Part shown: positions 22,407 through 37,900 of the stretch, one piece after another
Numbering within the stretch: position 1 is the stretch's first letter
Layout of the letters: each line of letters begins with the position of its first letter
Assembly: GCF_037975245.1 (NCBI RefSeq)
Contig: NC_092576.1
Span: 39,517,611 to 39,581,610 of the forward strand
DNA length: 64,000 nt
Source of the DNA: Apostichopus japonicus
Lineage: Eukaryota > Echinodermata > Holothuroidea > Aspidochirotida > Stichopodidae
Direction: 5' to 3'
Program-made: the position numbers and the translations under genes
The notes under the pieces: model-generated
The model's input: only the letters and a program-made list of their open reading frames with translations
What the model was told of the DNA's origin: nothing
Database searches by the model: none

Positions 22407-25400
22407 GTTGGTGTATATGGATGGCTCTCGTCTTGTATGCGCGAGATCCCGGGTTCGATTCCCGGCCAACATTTTTGTCCTTTTACATTTTGTTGCTTTT
22501 ATTTTGATTTGCACGATTGATGAACATGCAGCTTTTGTATGTGTTGCATTCTAACTACTGAAACGGTATAATTTGTTTTCATGTTTTCACGGTCAATAAA
22601 TAGCTATCACCGATCGTCTATAGGCAATTACAGTGAATAAGCCATTTTTTTATCGTGTCGAAGCTATCAATTTGCCGTAAGCACATGCATTACCTATAGA
22701 TGATGTATCGAAGCTACGTTTCAGGTGTAAAGGCCCCTTCGCGTCGCTTTTTTGTTTGGATACAAGTCAAAACAGGCGTCGAATGAGCATTATTACGTGT
22801 ATATTACGTCTATAAGGAACGACATAGACGCTGATTTCGGCAATGATTTGTAAATATGTATCATGAGTTGCGAATAGATACACCAGGGTAACCATATCCA
22901 AGGTCAATAAATAGCTATTATCGATCGGCTATACGCAATTGCAGTGATTACGTCATCTGTTTCTCGTATCGAAGGTATACCCATAGCTATTACCCATTGA
23001 CTGGACGACAACGTGTCGAAGCTACTTAGGCTATGCTACCATGATAGCTTAAGTACAAGCGGCCTGTTGGTGTATATGGATGGCTCTCGTCTTCTATGCG
23101 CGAGATCCCGGGTTCGATTCCCGGCCAACATTTTTGTCCTTTTACATTTTGTTGCTTTTATTTTGATTTGCACGATTGATGAACATGCAGCTTTTGTATG
23201 TGTTGCATTCTAACTACTGAAACGGTATAATTTGTTTTCATGTTTTCACGGTCAATAAATAGCTATCACCGATCGTCTATAGGCAATTACAGTGAATAAG
23301 CCATTTTTTTATCGTGTCGAAGCTATCAATTTGCCGTAAGCACATGCATTACCTATAGATGATGTATCGAAGCTACGTTTCAGGTGTAAAGGCCCCTTCG
23401 CGTCGCTTTTTTGTTTGGATACAAGTCAAAACAGGCGTCGAATGAGCATTATTACGTGTATATTACGTCTATAAGGAACGACATAGACGCTGATTTCGGC
23501 AATGATTTGTAAATATGTATCATGAGTTGCGAATAGATACACCAGGGTAACCATATCCAAGGTCAATAAATAGCTATTATCGATCGGCTATACGCAATTG
23601 CAGTGATTACGTCATCTGTTTCTCGTATCGAAGGTATACCCATAGCTATTACCCATTGACTGGACGACAACGTGTCGAAGCTACTTAGGCTATGCTACCA
23701 TGATAGCTTAAGTACAAGCGGCCTGTTGGTGTATATGGATGGCTCTCGTCTTCTATGCGCGAGATCCCGGGTTCGATTCCCGGCCAACATTTTTGTCCTT
23801 TTACATTTTGTTGCTTTTATTTTGATTTGCACGATTGATGAACATGCAGCTTTTGTATGTGTTGCATTCTAACTACTGAAACGGTATAATTTGTTTTCAT
23901 GTTTTCACGGTCAATAAATAGCTATCACCGATCGTCTATAGGCAATTACAGTGAATAAGCCATTTTTTTTATCGTGTCGAAGCTATCAATTTGCCGTAAG
24001 CACATGCATTACCTATAGATGATGTATCGAAGCTACGTTTCAGGTGTAAAGGCCCCTTCGCGTCGCTTTTTTGTTTGGATACAAGTCAAAACAGGCGTCG
24101 AATGAGCATTATTACGTGTATATTACGTCTATAAGGAACGACATAGACGCTGATTTCGGCAATGATTTGTAAATATGTATCATGAGTTGCGAATAGATAC
24201 ACCAGGGTAACCATATCCAAGGTCAATAAATAGCTATTATCGATCGGCTATACGCAATTGCAGTGATTACGTCATCTGTTTCTCGTATCGAAGGTATACC
24301 CATAGCTATTACCGATTGACTGGACGACAACGTGTCGAAGCTACTTAGGCTATGCTACCATGATAGCTTAAGTACAAGCGGCCTGTTGGTGTATATGGAT
24401 GGCTCTCGTCTTCTATGCGCGAGATCCCGGGTTCGATTCCCGGCCAACATTTTTGTCCTTTTACATTTTGTTGCTTTTATTTTGATTTGCACGATTGATG
24501 AACATGCAGCTTTTGTATGTGTTGCATTCTAACTACTGAAACGGTATAATTTGTTTTCATGTTTTCACGGTCAATAAATAGCTATCACCGATCGTCTATA
24601 GGCAATTACAGTGAATAAGCCATTTTTTTATCGTGTCGAAGCTATCAATTTGCCGTAAGCACATGCATTACCTATAGATGATGTATCGAAGCTACGTTTC
24701 AGGTGTAAAGGCCCCTTCGCGTCGCTTTTTTGTTTGGATACAAGTCAAAACAGGCGTCGAATGAGCATTATTACGTGTATATTACGTCTATAAGGAACGA
24801 CATAGACGCTGATTTCGGCAATGATTTGTAAATATGTATCATGAGTTGCGAATAGATACACCAGGGTAACCATATCCAAGGTCAATAAATAGCTATTATC
24901 GATCGGCTATACGCAATTGCAGTGATTACGTCATCTGTTTCTCGTATCGAAGGTATACCCATAGCTATTACCCATTGACTGGACGACAACGTGTCGAAGC
25001 TACTTAGGCTATGCTACCATGATAGCTTAAGTACAAGCGGCCTGTTGGTGTATATGGATGGCTCTCGTCTTCTATGCGCGAGATCCCGGGTTCGATTCCC
25101 GGCCAACATTTTTGTCCTTTTACATTTTGTTGCTTTTATTTTGATTTGCACGATTGATGAACATGCAGCTTTTGTATGTGTTGCATTCTAACTACTGAAA
25201 CGGTATAATTTGTTTTCATGTTTTCACGGTCAATAAATAGCTATCACCGATCGTCTATAGGCAATTACAGTGAATAAGCCATTTTTTTATCGTGTCGAAG
25301 CTATCAATTTGCCGTAAGCACATGCATTACCTATAGATGATGTATCGAAGCTACGTTTCAGGTGTAAAGGCCCCTTCGCGTCGCTTTTTTGTTTGGATAC

Positions 25401-28400
25401 AAGTCAAAACAGGCGTCGAATGAGCATTATTACGTGTATATTACGTCTATAAGGAACGACATAGACGCTGATTTCGGCAATGATTTGTAAATATGTATCA
25501 TGAGTTGCGAATAGATACACCAGGGTAACCATATCCAAGGTCAATAAATAGCTATTATCGATCGGCTATACGCAATTGCAGTGATTACGTCATCTGTTTC
25601 TCGTATCGAAGGTATACCCATAGCTATTACCCATTGGCTGGACGACAACGTGTCGAAGCTACTTAGGCTATGCTACCATGATAGCTTAAGTACAAGCGGC
25701 CTGTTGGTGTATATGGATGGCTCTCGTCTTCTATGCGCGAGATCCCGGGTTCGATTCCCGGCCAACATTTTTGTCCTTTTACATTTTGTTGCTTTTATTT
25801 TGATTTGCACGATTGATGAACATGCAGCTTTTGAATGTGTTGCATTCTAACTACTGAAACGGTATAATTTGTATTCATGTTTTCACGGTCAATAAATAGC
25901 TATCACCGATCGTCTATAGGCAATTACAGTGAATAAGCCATTTTTTTATCGTGTCGAAGCTATCTATTTGCCGTAAGCACATGCATTACCTATAGATGAT
26001 GTATCGAAGCTACGTTTCAGGTGTAAAGGCCCCTTCGCGTCGCTTTTTTGTTTGGATACAAGTCAAAACAGGCGTCGAATGAGCATTATTACGTGTATAT
26101 TACGTCTATAAGGAACGACATAGACGCTGATTTCGGCAATGATTTGTAAATATGTATCATGAGTTGCGAATAGATACACCAGGGTAACCATATCCAAGGT
26201 CAATAAATAGCTATTATCGATCGGCTATACGCAATTGCAGTGATTACGTCATCTGTTTCTCGTATCGAAGGTATACCCATAGCTATTACCGATTGACTGG
26301 ACGACAACGTGTCGAAGCTACTTAGGCTATGCTACCATGATAGCTTAAGTACAAGCGGCCTGTTGGTGTATATGGATGGCTCTCGTCTTCTATGCGCGAG
26401 ATCCCGGGTTCGATTCCCGGCCAACATTTTTGTCCTTTTACATTTTGTTGCTTTTATTTTGATTTGCACGATTGATGAACATGCAGCTTTTGTATGTGTT
26501 GCATTCTAACTACTGAAACGGTATAATTTGTTTTCATGTTTTCACGGTCAATAAATAGCTATCACCGATCGTCTATAGGCAATTACAGTGAATAAGCCAT
26601 TTTTTTATCGTGTCGAAGCTATCAATTTGCCGTAAGCACATGCATTACCTATAGATGATGTATCGAAGCTACGTTTCAGGTGTAAAGGCCCCTTCGCGTC
26701 GCTTTTTTGTTTGGATACAAGTCAAAACAGGCGTCGAATGAGCATTATTACGTGTATATTACGTCTATAAGGAACGACATAGACGCTGATTTCGGCAATG
26801 ATTTGTAAATATGTATCATGAGTTGCGAATAGATACACCAGGGTAACCATATCCAAGGTCAATAAATAGCTATTATCGATCGGCTATACGCAATTGCAGT
26901 GATTACGTCATCTGTTTCTCGTATCGAAGGTATACCCATAGCTATTACCCATTGACTGGACGACAACGTGTCGAAGCTACTTAGGCTATGCTACCATGAT
27001 AGCTTAAGTACAAGCGGCCTGTTGGTGTATATGGATGGCTCTCGTCTTGTATGCGCGAGATCCCGGGTTCGATTCCCGGCCAACATTTTTGTCCTTTTAC
27101 ATTTTGTTGCTTTTATTTTGATTTGCACGATTGATGAACATGCAGCTTTTGAATGTGTTGCATTCTAACTACTGAAACGGTATAATTTGTATTCATGTTT
27201 TCACGGTCAATAAATAGCTATCACCGATCGTCTATAGGCAATTACAGTGAATAAGCCATTTTTTTATCGTGTCGAAGCTATCTATTTGCCGTAAGCACAT
27301 GCATTACCTATAGATGATGTATCGAAGCTACGTTTCAGGTGTAAAGGCCCCTTCGCGTCGCTTTTTTGTTTGGATACAAGTCAAAACAGGCGTCGAATGA
27401 GCATTATTACGTGTATATTACGTCTATAAGGAACGACATAGACGCTGATTTCGGCAATGATTTGTAAATATGTATCATGAGTTGCGAATAGATACACCAG
27501 GGTAACCATATCCAAGGTCAATAAATAGCTATTATCGATCGGCTATACGCAATTGCAGTGATTACGTCATCTGTTTCTCGTATCGAAGGTATACCAATAG
27601 CTATTACCGATTGACTGGACGACAACGTGTCGAAGCTACTTAGGCTATGCTACCATGATAGCTTAAGTACAAGCGGCCTGTTGGTGTATATGGATGGCTC
27701 TCGTCTTCTATGCGCGAGATCCCGGGTTCGATTCCCGGCCAACATTTTTGTCCTTTTACATTTTGTTGCTTTTATTTTGATTTGCACGATTGATGAACAT
27801 GCAGCTTTTGTATGTGTTGCATTCTAACTACTGAAACGGTATAATTTGTTTTCATGTTTTCACGGTCAATAAATAGCTATCACCGATCGTCTATAGGCAA
27901 TTACAGTGAATAAGCCATTTTTTTATCGTGTCGAAGCTATCAATTTGCCGTAAGCACATGCATTACCTATAGATGATGTATCGAAGCTACGTTTCAGGTG
28001 TAAAGGCCCCTTCGCGTCGCTTTTTTGTTTGGATACAAGTCAAAACAGGCGTCGAATGAGCATTATTACGTGTATATTACGTCTATAAGGAACGACATAG
28101 ACGCTGATTTCGGCAATGATTTGTAAATATGTATCATGAGTTGCGAATAGATACACCAGGGTAACCATATCCACGGTCAATAAATAGCTATTATCGATCG
28201 GCTATACGCAATTGCAGTGATTACGTCATCTGTTTCTCGTATCGAATGTATACCAATAGCTATTACCGATTGACTGGACGACAACGTGTCGAAGCTACTT
28301 AGGCTATGCTACCATGATAGCTTAAGTACAAGCGGCCTGTTGGTGTATATGGATGGCTCTCGTCTTCTATGCGCGAGATCCCGGGTTCGATTCCCGGCCA

Positions 28401-31400
28401 ACATTTTTGTCCTTTTACATTTTGTTGCTTTTATTTTGATTTGCACGATTGATGAACATGCAGCTTTTGTATGTGTTGCATTCTAACTACTGAAACGGTA
28501 TAATTTGTTTTCATGTTTTCACGGTCAATAAATAGCTATCACCGATCGTCTATAGGCAATTACAGTGAATAAGCCATTTTTTTATCGTGTCGAAGCTATC
28601 AATTTGCCGTAAGCACATGCATTACCTATAGATGATGTATCGAAGCTACGTTTCAGGTGTAAAGGCCCCTTCGCGTCGCTTTTTTGTTTGGATACAAGTC
28701 AAAACAGGCGTCGAATGAGCATTATTACGTGTATATTACGTCTATAAGGAACGACATAGACGCTGATTTCGGCAATGATTTGTAAATATGTATCATGAGT
28801 TGCGAATAGATACACCAGGGTAACCATATCCAAGGTCAATAAATAGCTATTATCGATCGGCTATACGCAATTGCAGTGATTACGTCATCTGTTTCTCGTA
28901 TCGAAGGTATACCCATAGCTATTACCGATTGACTGGACGACAACGTGTCGAAGCTACTTAGGCTATGCTACCATGATAGCTTAAGTACAAGCGGCCTGTT
29001 GGTGTATATGGATGGCTCTCGTCTTCTATGCGCGAGATCCCGGGTTCGATTCCCGGCCAACATTTTTGTCCTTTTACATTTTGTTGCTTTTATTTTGATT
29101 TGCACGATTGATGAACATGCAGCTTTTGAATGTGTTGCATTCTAACTACTGAAACGGTATAATTTGTATTCATGTTTTCACGGTCAATAAATAGCTATCA
29201 CCGATCGTCTATAGGCAATTACAGTGAATAAGCCATTTTTTTATCGTGTCGAAGCTATCTATTTGCCGTAAGCACATGCATTACCTATAGATGATGTATC
29301 GAAGCTACGTTTCAGGTGTAAAGGCCCCTTCGCGTCGCTTTTTTGTTTGGATACAAGTCAAAACAGGCGTCGAATGAGCATTATTACGTGTATATTACGT
29401 CTATAAGGAACGACATAGACGCTGATTTCGGCAATGATTTGTAAATATGTATCATGAGTTGCGAATAGATACACCAGGGTAACCATATCCACGGTCAATA
29501 AATAGCTATTATCGATCGGCTATACGCAATTGCAGTGATTACGTCATCTGTTTCTCGTATCGAAGGTATACCCATAGCTATTACCGATTGACTGGACGAC
29601 AACGTGTCGAAGCTACTTAGGCTATGCTACCATGATAGCTTAAGTACAAGCGGCCTGTTGGTGTATATGGATGGCTCTCGTCTTCTATGCGCGAGATCCC
29701 GGGTTCGATTCCCGGCCAACATTTTTGTCCTTTTACATTTTGTTGCTTTTATTTTGATTTGCACGATTGATGAACATGCAGCTTTTGAATGTGTTGCATT
29801 CTAACTACTGAAACGGTATAATTTGTATTCATGTTTTCACGGTCAATAAATAGCTATCACCGATCGTCTATAGGCAATTACAGTGAATAAGCCATTTTTT
29901 TATCGTGTCGAAGCTATCTATTTGCCGTAAGCACATGCATTACCTATAGATGATGTATCGAAGCTACGTTTCAGGTGTAAAGGCCCCTTCGCGTCGCTTT
30001 TTTGTTTGGATACAAGTCAAAACAGGCGTCGAATGAGCATTATTACGTGTATATTACGTCTATAAGGAACGACATAGACGCTGATTTCGGCAATGATTTG
30101 TAAATATGTATCATGAGTTGCGAATAGATACACCAGGGTAACCATATCCACGGTCAATAAATAGCTATTATCGATCGGCTATACGCAATTGCAGTGATTA
30201 CGTCATCTGTTTCTCGTATCGAAGGTATACCCATATCTATTACCCATTGACTGGACGACAACGTGTCGAAGCTACTTAGGCTATGCTACCATGATAGCTT
30301 AAGTACAAGCGGCCTGTTGGTGTATATGGATGGCTCTCGTCTTCTATGCGCGAGATCCCGGGTTCGATTCCCGGCCAACATTTTTGTCCTTTTACATTTT
30401 GTTGCTTTTATTTTGATTTGCACGATTGATGAACATGCAGCTTTTGTATGTGTTGCATTCTAACTACTGAAACGGTATAATTTGTATTCATGTTTTCACG
30501 GTCAATAAATAGCTATCACCGATCGTCTATAGGCAATTACAGTGAATAAGCCATTTTTTTATCGTGTCGAAGCTATCAATTTGCCGTAAGCACATGCATT
30601 ACCTATAGATGATGTATCGAAGCTACGTTTCAGGTGTAAAGGCCCCTTCGCGTCGCTTTTTTGTTTGGATACAAGTCAAAACAGGCGTCGAATGAGCATT
30701 ATTACGTGTATATTACGTCTATAAGGAACGACATAGACGCTGATTTCGGCAATGATTTGTAAATATGTATCATGAGTTGCGAATAGATACACCAGGGTAA
30801 CCATATCCAAGGTCAATAAATAGCTATTATCGATCGGCTATACGCAATTGCAGTGATTACGTCATCTGTTTCTCGTATCGAAGGTATACCCATAGCTATT
30901 ACCGATTGACTGGACGACAACGTGTCGAAGCTACTTAGGCTATGCTACCATGATAGCTTAAGTACAAGCGGCCTGTTGGTGTATATGGATGGCTCTCGTC
31001 TTCTATGCGCGAGATCCCGGGTTCGATTCCCGGCCAACATTTTTGTCCTTTTACATTTTGTTGCTTTTATTTTGATTTGCACGATTGATGAACATGCAGC
31101 TTTTGTATGTGTTGCATTCTAACTACTGAAACGGTATAATTTGTTTTCATGTTTTCACGGTCAATAAATAGCTATCACCGATCGTCTATAGGCAATTACA
31201 GTGAATAAGCCATTTTTTTATCGTGTCGAAGCTATCAATTTGCCGTAAGCACATGCATTACCTATAGATGATGTATCGAAGCTACGTTTCAGGTGTAAAG
31301 GCCCCTTCGCGTCGCTTTTTTGTTTGGATACAAGTCAAAACAGGCGTCGAATGAGCATTATTACGTGTATATTACGTCTATAAGGAACGACATAGACGCT

Positions 31401-34400
31401 GATTTCGGCAATGATTTGTAAATATGTATCATGAGTTGCGAATAGATACACCAGGGTAACCATATCCAAGGTCAATAAATAGCTATTATCGATCGGCTAT
31501 ACGCAATTGCAGTGATTACGTCATCTGTTTCTCGTATCGAAGGTATACCCATAGCTATTACCGATTGACTGGACGACAACGTGTCGAAGCTACTTAGGCT
31601 ATGCTACCATGATAGCTTAAGTACAAGCGGCCTGTTGGTGTATATGGATGGCTCTCGTCTTCTATGCGCGAGATCCCGGGTTCGATTCCCGGCCAACATT
31701 TTTGTCCTTTTACATTTTGTTGCTTTTATTTTGATTTGCACGATTGATGAACATGCAGCTTTTGTATGTGTTGCATTCTAACTACTGAAACGGTATAATT
31801 TGTTTTCATGTTTTCACGGTCAATAAATAGCTATCACCGATCGTCTATAGGCAATTACAGTGAATAAGCCATTTTTTTATCGTGTCGAAGCTATCAATTT
31901 GCCGTAAGCACATGCATTACCTATAGATGATGTATCGAAGCTACGTTTCAGGTGTAAAGGCCCCTTCGCGTCGCTTTTTTGTTTGGATACAAGTCAAAAC
32001 AGGCGTCGAATGAGCATTATTACGTGTATATTACGTCTATAAGGAACGACATAGACGCTGATTTCGGCAATGATTTGTAAATATGTATCATGAGTTGCGA
32101 ATAGATACACCAGGGTAACCATATCCACGGTCAATAAATAGCTATTATCGATCGGCTATACGCAATTGCAGTGATTACGTCATCTGTTTCTCGTATCGAA
32201 GGTATACCCATATCTATTACCCATTGACTGGACGACAACGTGTCGAAGCTACTTAGGCTATGCTACCATGATAGCTTAAGTACAAGCGGCCTGTTGGTGT
32301 ATATGGATGGCTCTCGTCTTCTATGCGCGAGATCCCGGGTTCGATTCCCGGCCAACATTTTTGTCCTTTTACATTTTGTTGCTTTTATTTTGATTTGCAC
32401 GATTGATGAACATGCAGCTTTTGTATGTGTTGCATTCTAACTACTGAAACGGTATAATTTGTTTTCATGTTTTCACGGTCAATAAATAGCTATCACCGAT
32501 CGTCTATAGGCAATTACAGTGAATAAGCCATTTTTTTATCGTGTCGAAGCTATCAATTTGCCGTAAGCACATGCATTACCTATAGATGATGTATCGAAGC
32601 TACGTTTCAGGTGTAAAGGCCCCTTCGCGTCGCTTTTTTGTTTGGATACAAGTCAAAACAGGCGTCGAATGAGCATTATTACGTGTATATTACGTCTATA
32701 AGGAACGACATAGACGCTGATTTCGGCAATGATTTGTAAATATGTATCATGAGTTGCGAATAGATACACCAGGGTAACCATATCCAAGGTCAATAAATAG
32801 CTATTATCGATCGGCTATACGCAATTGCAGTGATTACGTCATCTGTTTCTCGTATCGAAGGTATACCCATAGCTATTACCGATTGACTGGACGACAACGT
32901 GTCGAAGCTACTTAGGCTATGCTACCATGATAGCTTAAGTACAAGCGGCCTGTTGGTGTATATGGATGGCTCTCGTCTTCTATGCGCGAGATCCCGGGTT
33001 CGATTCCCGGCCAACATTTTTGTCCTTTTACATTTTGTTGCTTTTATTTTGATTTGCACGATTGATGAACATGCAGCTTTTGTATGTGTTGCATTCTAAC
33101 TACTGAAACGGTATAATTTGTTTTCATGTTTTCACGGTCAATAAATAGCTATCACCGATCGTCTATAGGCAATTACAGTGAATAAGCCATTTTTTTATCG
33201 TGTCGAAGCTATCAATTTGCCGTAAGCACATGCATTACCTATAGATGATGTATCGAAGCTACGTTTCAGGTGTAAAGGCCCCTTCGCGTCGCTTTTTTGT
33301 TTGGATACAAATCAAAACAGGCGTCGAATGAGCATTATTACGTGTATATTACGTCTATAAGGAACGACATAGACGCTGATTTCGGCAATGATTTGTAAAT
33401 ATGTATCATGAGTTGCGAATAGATACACCAGGGTAACCATATCCACGGTCAATAAATAGCTATTATCGATCGGCTATACGCAATTGCAGTGATTACGTCA
33501 TCTGTTTCTCGTATCGAAGGTATACCCATAGCTATTACCGATTGACTGGACGACAACGTGTCGAAGCTACTTAGGCTATGCTACCATGATAGCTTAAGTA
33601 CAAGCGGCCTGTTGGTGTATATGGATGGCTCTCGTCTTCTATGCGCGAGATCCCGGGTTCGATTCCCGGCCAACATTTTTGTCCTTTTACATTTTGTTGC
33701 TTTTATTTTGATTTGCACGATTGATGAACATGCAGCTTTTGTATGTGTTGCATTCTAACTACTGAAACGGTATAATTTGTATTCATGTTTTCACGGTCAA
33801 TAAATAGCTATCACCGATCGTCTATAGGCAATTACAGTGAATAAGCCATTTTTTTATCGTGTCGAAGCTATCTATTTGCCGTAAGCACATGCATTACCTA
33901 TAGATGATGTATCGAAGCTACGTTTCAGGTGTAAAGGCCCCTTCGCGTCGCTTTTTTGTTTGGATACAAGTCAAAACAGGCGTCGAATGAGCATTATTAC
34001 GTGTATATTACGTCTATAAGGAACGACATAGACGCTGATTTCGGCAATGATTTGTAAATATGTATCATGAGTTGCGAATAGATACACCAGGGTAACCATA
34101 TCCAAGGTCAATAAATAGCTATTATCGATCGGCTATACGCAATTGCAGTGATTACGTCATCTGTTTCTCGTATCGAAGGTATACCCATAGCTATTACCCA
34201 TTGACTGGACGACAACGTGTCGAAGCTACTTAGGCTATGCTACCATGATAGCTTAAGTACAAGCGGCCTGTTGGTGTATATGGATGGCTCTCGTCTTGTA
34301 TGCGCGAGATCCCGGGTTCGATTCCCGGCCAACATTTTTGTCCTTTTACATTTTGTTGCTTTTATTTTGATTTGCACGATTGATGAACATGCAGCTTTTG

Positions 34401-34928
34401 AATGTGTTGCATTCTAACTACTGAAACGGTATAATTTGTATTCATGTTTTCACGGTCAATAAATAGCTATCACCGATCGTCTATAGGCAATTACAGTGAA
34501 TAAGCCATTTTTTTATCGTGTCGAAGCTATCTATTTGCCGTAAGCACATGCATTACCTATAGATGATGTATCGAAGCTACGTTTCAGGTGTAAAGGCCCC
34601 TTCGCGTCGCTTTTTTGTTTGGATACAAGTCAAAACAGGCGTCGAATGAGCATTATTACGTGTATATTACGTCTATAAGGAACGACATAGACGCTGATTT
34701 CGGCAATGATTTGTAAATATGTATCATGAGTTGCGAATAGATACACCAGGGTAACCATATCCACGGTCAATAAATAGCTATTATCGATCGGCTATACGCA
34801 ATTGCAGTGATTACGTCATCTGTTTCTCGTATCGAAGGTATACCCATATCTATTACCCATTGACTGGACGACAACGTGTCGAAGCTACTTAGGCTATGCT
34901 ACCATGATAGCTTAAGTACAAGCGGCCT
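22407..34928 (+). repeat. Variant domain with changed loop triplet and linked substitutions
   Basis: Most units here combine cttCtatgc in the tRNA-like loop, cttttgTatg in the spacer and gctatcAatttgcc in sub-repeat A. Units at 27021 and 34270 keep the common form, and several (25703, 28998, 29657) are mosaics. Further polymorphisms are ttgtAttcatg, atccaCggtc and ccatatctatt. The mosaicism suggests gene conversion between two repeat lineages. Confidence 0.85.
23064..23131 (+). tRNA. tRNA-like element, loop triplet TCT form
   Basis: Single G-to-C change at 23094 turns the loop CTTGTAT into CTTCTAT, so the nominal anticodon becomes TCT (Arg) instead of TGT (Thr). Acceptor, T arm, B box and T run are unchanged. 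The form has 22 copies by my reading: units at 23066-26362, 27680-33611, 34929, 35588, 36905, 37564, 39539 and 40197, leaving out the common-form units in between. Neither triplet is a Gly anticodon, although the body is tRNA-Gly-like. Confidence 0.55.
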
Positions 34929-37900
34929 GTTGGTGTATATGGATGGCTCTCGTCTTCTATGCGCGAGATCCCGGGTTCGATTCCCGGCCAACATTTTTGT
35001 CCTTTTACATTTTGTTGCTTTTATTTTGATTTGCACGATTGATGAACATGCAGCTTTTGTATGTGTTGCATTCTAACTACTGAAACGGTATAATTTGTTT
35101 TCATGTTTTCACGGTCAATAAATAGCTATCACCGATCGTCTATAGGCAATTACAGTGAATAAGCCATTTTTTTATCGTGTCGAAGCTATCTATTTGCCGT
35201 AAGCACATGCATTACCTATAGATGATGTATCGAAGCTACGTTTCAGGTGTAAAGGCCCCTTCGCGTCGCTTTTTTGTTTGGATACAAGTCAAAACAGGCG
35301 TCGAATGAGCATTATTACGTGTATATTACGTCTATAAGGAACGACATAGACGCTGATTTCGGCAATGATTTGTAAATATGTATCATGAGTTGCGAATAGA
35401 TACACCAGGGTAACCATATCCAAGGTCAATAAATAGCTATTATCGATCGGCTATACGCAATTGCAGTGATTACGTCATCTGTTTCTCGTATCGAAGGTAT
35501 ACCCATAGCTATTACCGATTGACTGGACGACAACGTGTCGAAGCTACTTAGGCTATGCTACCATGATAGCTTAAGTACAAGCGGCCTGTTGGTGTATATG
35601 GATGGCTCTCGTCTTCTTTGCGCGAGATCCCGGGTTCGATTCCCGGCCAACATTGTTGTCCTTTTACATTTTGTTGCTTTTATTTTGATTTGCACGATTG
35701 ATGAACATGCAGCTTTTGAATGTGTTGCATTCTAACTACTGAAACGGTATAATTTGTTTTCATGTTTTCACGGTCAATAAATAGCTATCACCGATCGTCT
35801 ATAGGCAATTACAGTGAATAAGCCATTTTTTTATCGTGTCGAAGCTATCTATTTGCCGTAAGCACATGCATTACCTATAGATGATGTATCGAAGCTACGT
35901 TTCAGGTGTAAAGGCCCCTTCGCGTCGCTTTTTTGTTTGGATACAAGTCAAAACAGGCGTCGAATGAGCATTATTACGTGTATATTACGTCTATAAGGAA
36001 CGACATAGACGCTGATTTCGGCAATGATTTGCAATTTGTATCATGAGTTGCGAATAGATACACCAGGGTAACCATATCCAAGGTCAATAAATAGCTATTA
36101 TCGATCGGCTATACGCAATTGCAGTGATTACGTCATCTGTTTCTCGTATCGAAGGTATACCCATAGCTATTACCGATTGACTGGACGACAACGTGTCGAA
36201 GCTACTTAGGCTATGCTACCATGATAGCTTAAGTACAAGCGTCCTGTTGGTGTATATGGATGGCTCTCGTCTTGTATGCGCGAGATCCCGGGTTCGATTC
36301 CCGGCCAACATTTTTGTCCTTTTACATTTTGTTGCTTTTATTTTGATTTGCACGATTGATGAACATGCAGCTTTTGAATGTGTTGCATTCTAACTACTGA
36401 AACGGTATAATTTGTTTTCATGTTTTCACGGTCAATAAATAGCTATCACCGATCGTCTATAGGCAATTACAGTGAATAAGCCATTTTTTTATCGTGTCGA
36501 AGCTATCTATTTGCCGTAAGCACATGCATTACCTATAGATGATGTATCGAAGCTACGTTTCAGGTGTAAAGGCCCCTTCGCGTCGCTTTTTTGTTTGGAT
36601 ACAAGTCAAAACAGGCGTCGAATGAGCATTATTACGTGTATATTACGTCTATAAGGAACGACATAGACGCTGATTTCGGCAATGATTTGTAAATATGTAT
36701 CATGAGTTGCGAATAGATACACCAGGGTAACCATATCCACGGTCAATAAATAGCTATTATCGATCGGCTATACGCAATTGCAGTGATTACGTCATCTGTT
36801 TCTCGTATCGAAGGTATACCCATATCTATTACCCATTGACTGGACGACAACGTGTCGAAGCTACTTAGGCTATGCTACCATGATAGCTTAAGTACAAGCG
36901 GCCTGTTGGTGTATATGGATGGCTCTCGTCTTCTATGCGCGAGATCCCGGGTTCGATTCCCGGCCAACATTTTTGTCCTTTTACATTTTGTTGCTTTTAT
37001 TTTGATTTGCACGATTGATGAACATGCAGCTTTTGTATGTGTTGCATTCTAACTACTGAAACGGTATAATTTGTTTTCATGTTTTCACGGTCAATAAATA
37101 GCTATCACCGATCGTCTATAGGCAATTACAGTGAATAAGCCATTTTTTTATCGTGTCGAAGCTATCTATTTGCCGTAAGCACATGCATTACCTATAGATG
37201 ATGTATCGAAGCTACGTTTCAGGTGTAAAGGCCCCTTCGCGTCGCTTTTTTGTTTGGATACAAGTCAAAACAGGCGTCGAATGAGCATTATTACGTGTAT
37301 ATTACGTCTATAAGGAACGACATAGACGCTGATTTCGGCAATGATTTGTAAATATGTATCATGAGTTGCGAATAGATACACCAGGGTAACCATATCCAAG
37401 GTCAATAAATAGCTATTATCGATCGGCTATACGCAATTGCAGTGATTACGTCATCTGTTTCTCGTATCGAAGGTATACCCATAGCTATTACCGATTGACT
37501 GGACGACAACGTGTCGAAGCTACTTAGGCTATGCTACCATGATAGCTTAAGTACAAGCGGCCTGTTGGTGTATATGGATGGCTCTCGTCTTCTTTGCGCG
37601 AGATCCCGGGTTCGATTCCCGGCCAACATTGTTGTCCTTTTACATTTTGTTGCTTTTATTTTGATTTGCACGATTGATGAACATGCAGCTTTTGAATGTG
37701 TTGCATTCTAACTACTGAAACGGTATAATTTGTTTTCATGTTTTCACGGTCAATAAATAGCTATCACCGATCGTCTATAGGCAATTACAGTGAATAAGCC
37801 ATTTTTTTATCGTGTCGAAGCTATCTATTTGCCGTAAGCACATGCATTACCTATAGATGATGTATCGAAGCTACGTTTCAGGTGTAAAGGCCCCTTCGCG

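Noticed and set aside
25581-25850. Longer 89-codon open frame in one unit
   Set aside because: It results from a single A-to-G change at 25637 (tga to tgg) that removes a stop and extends the same spurious frame.
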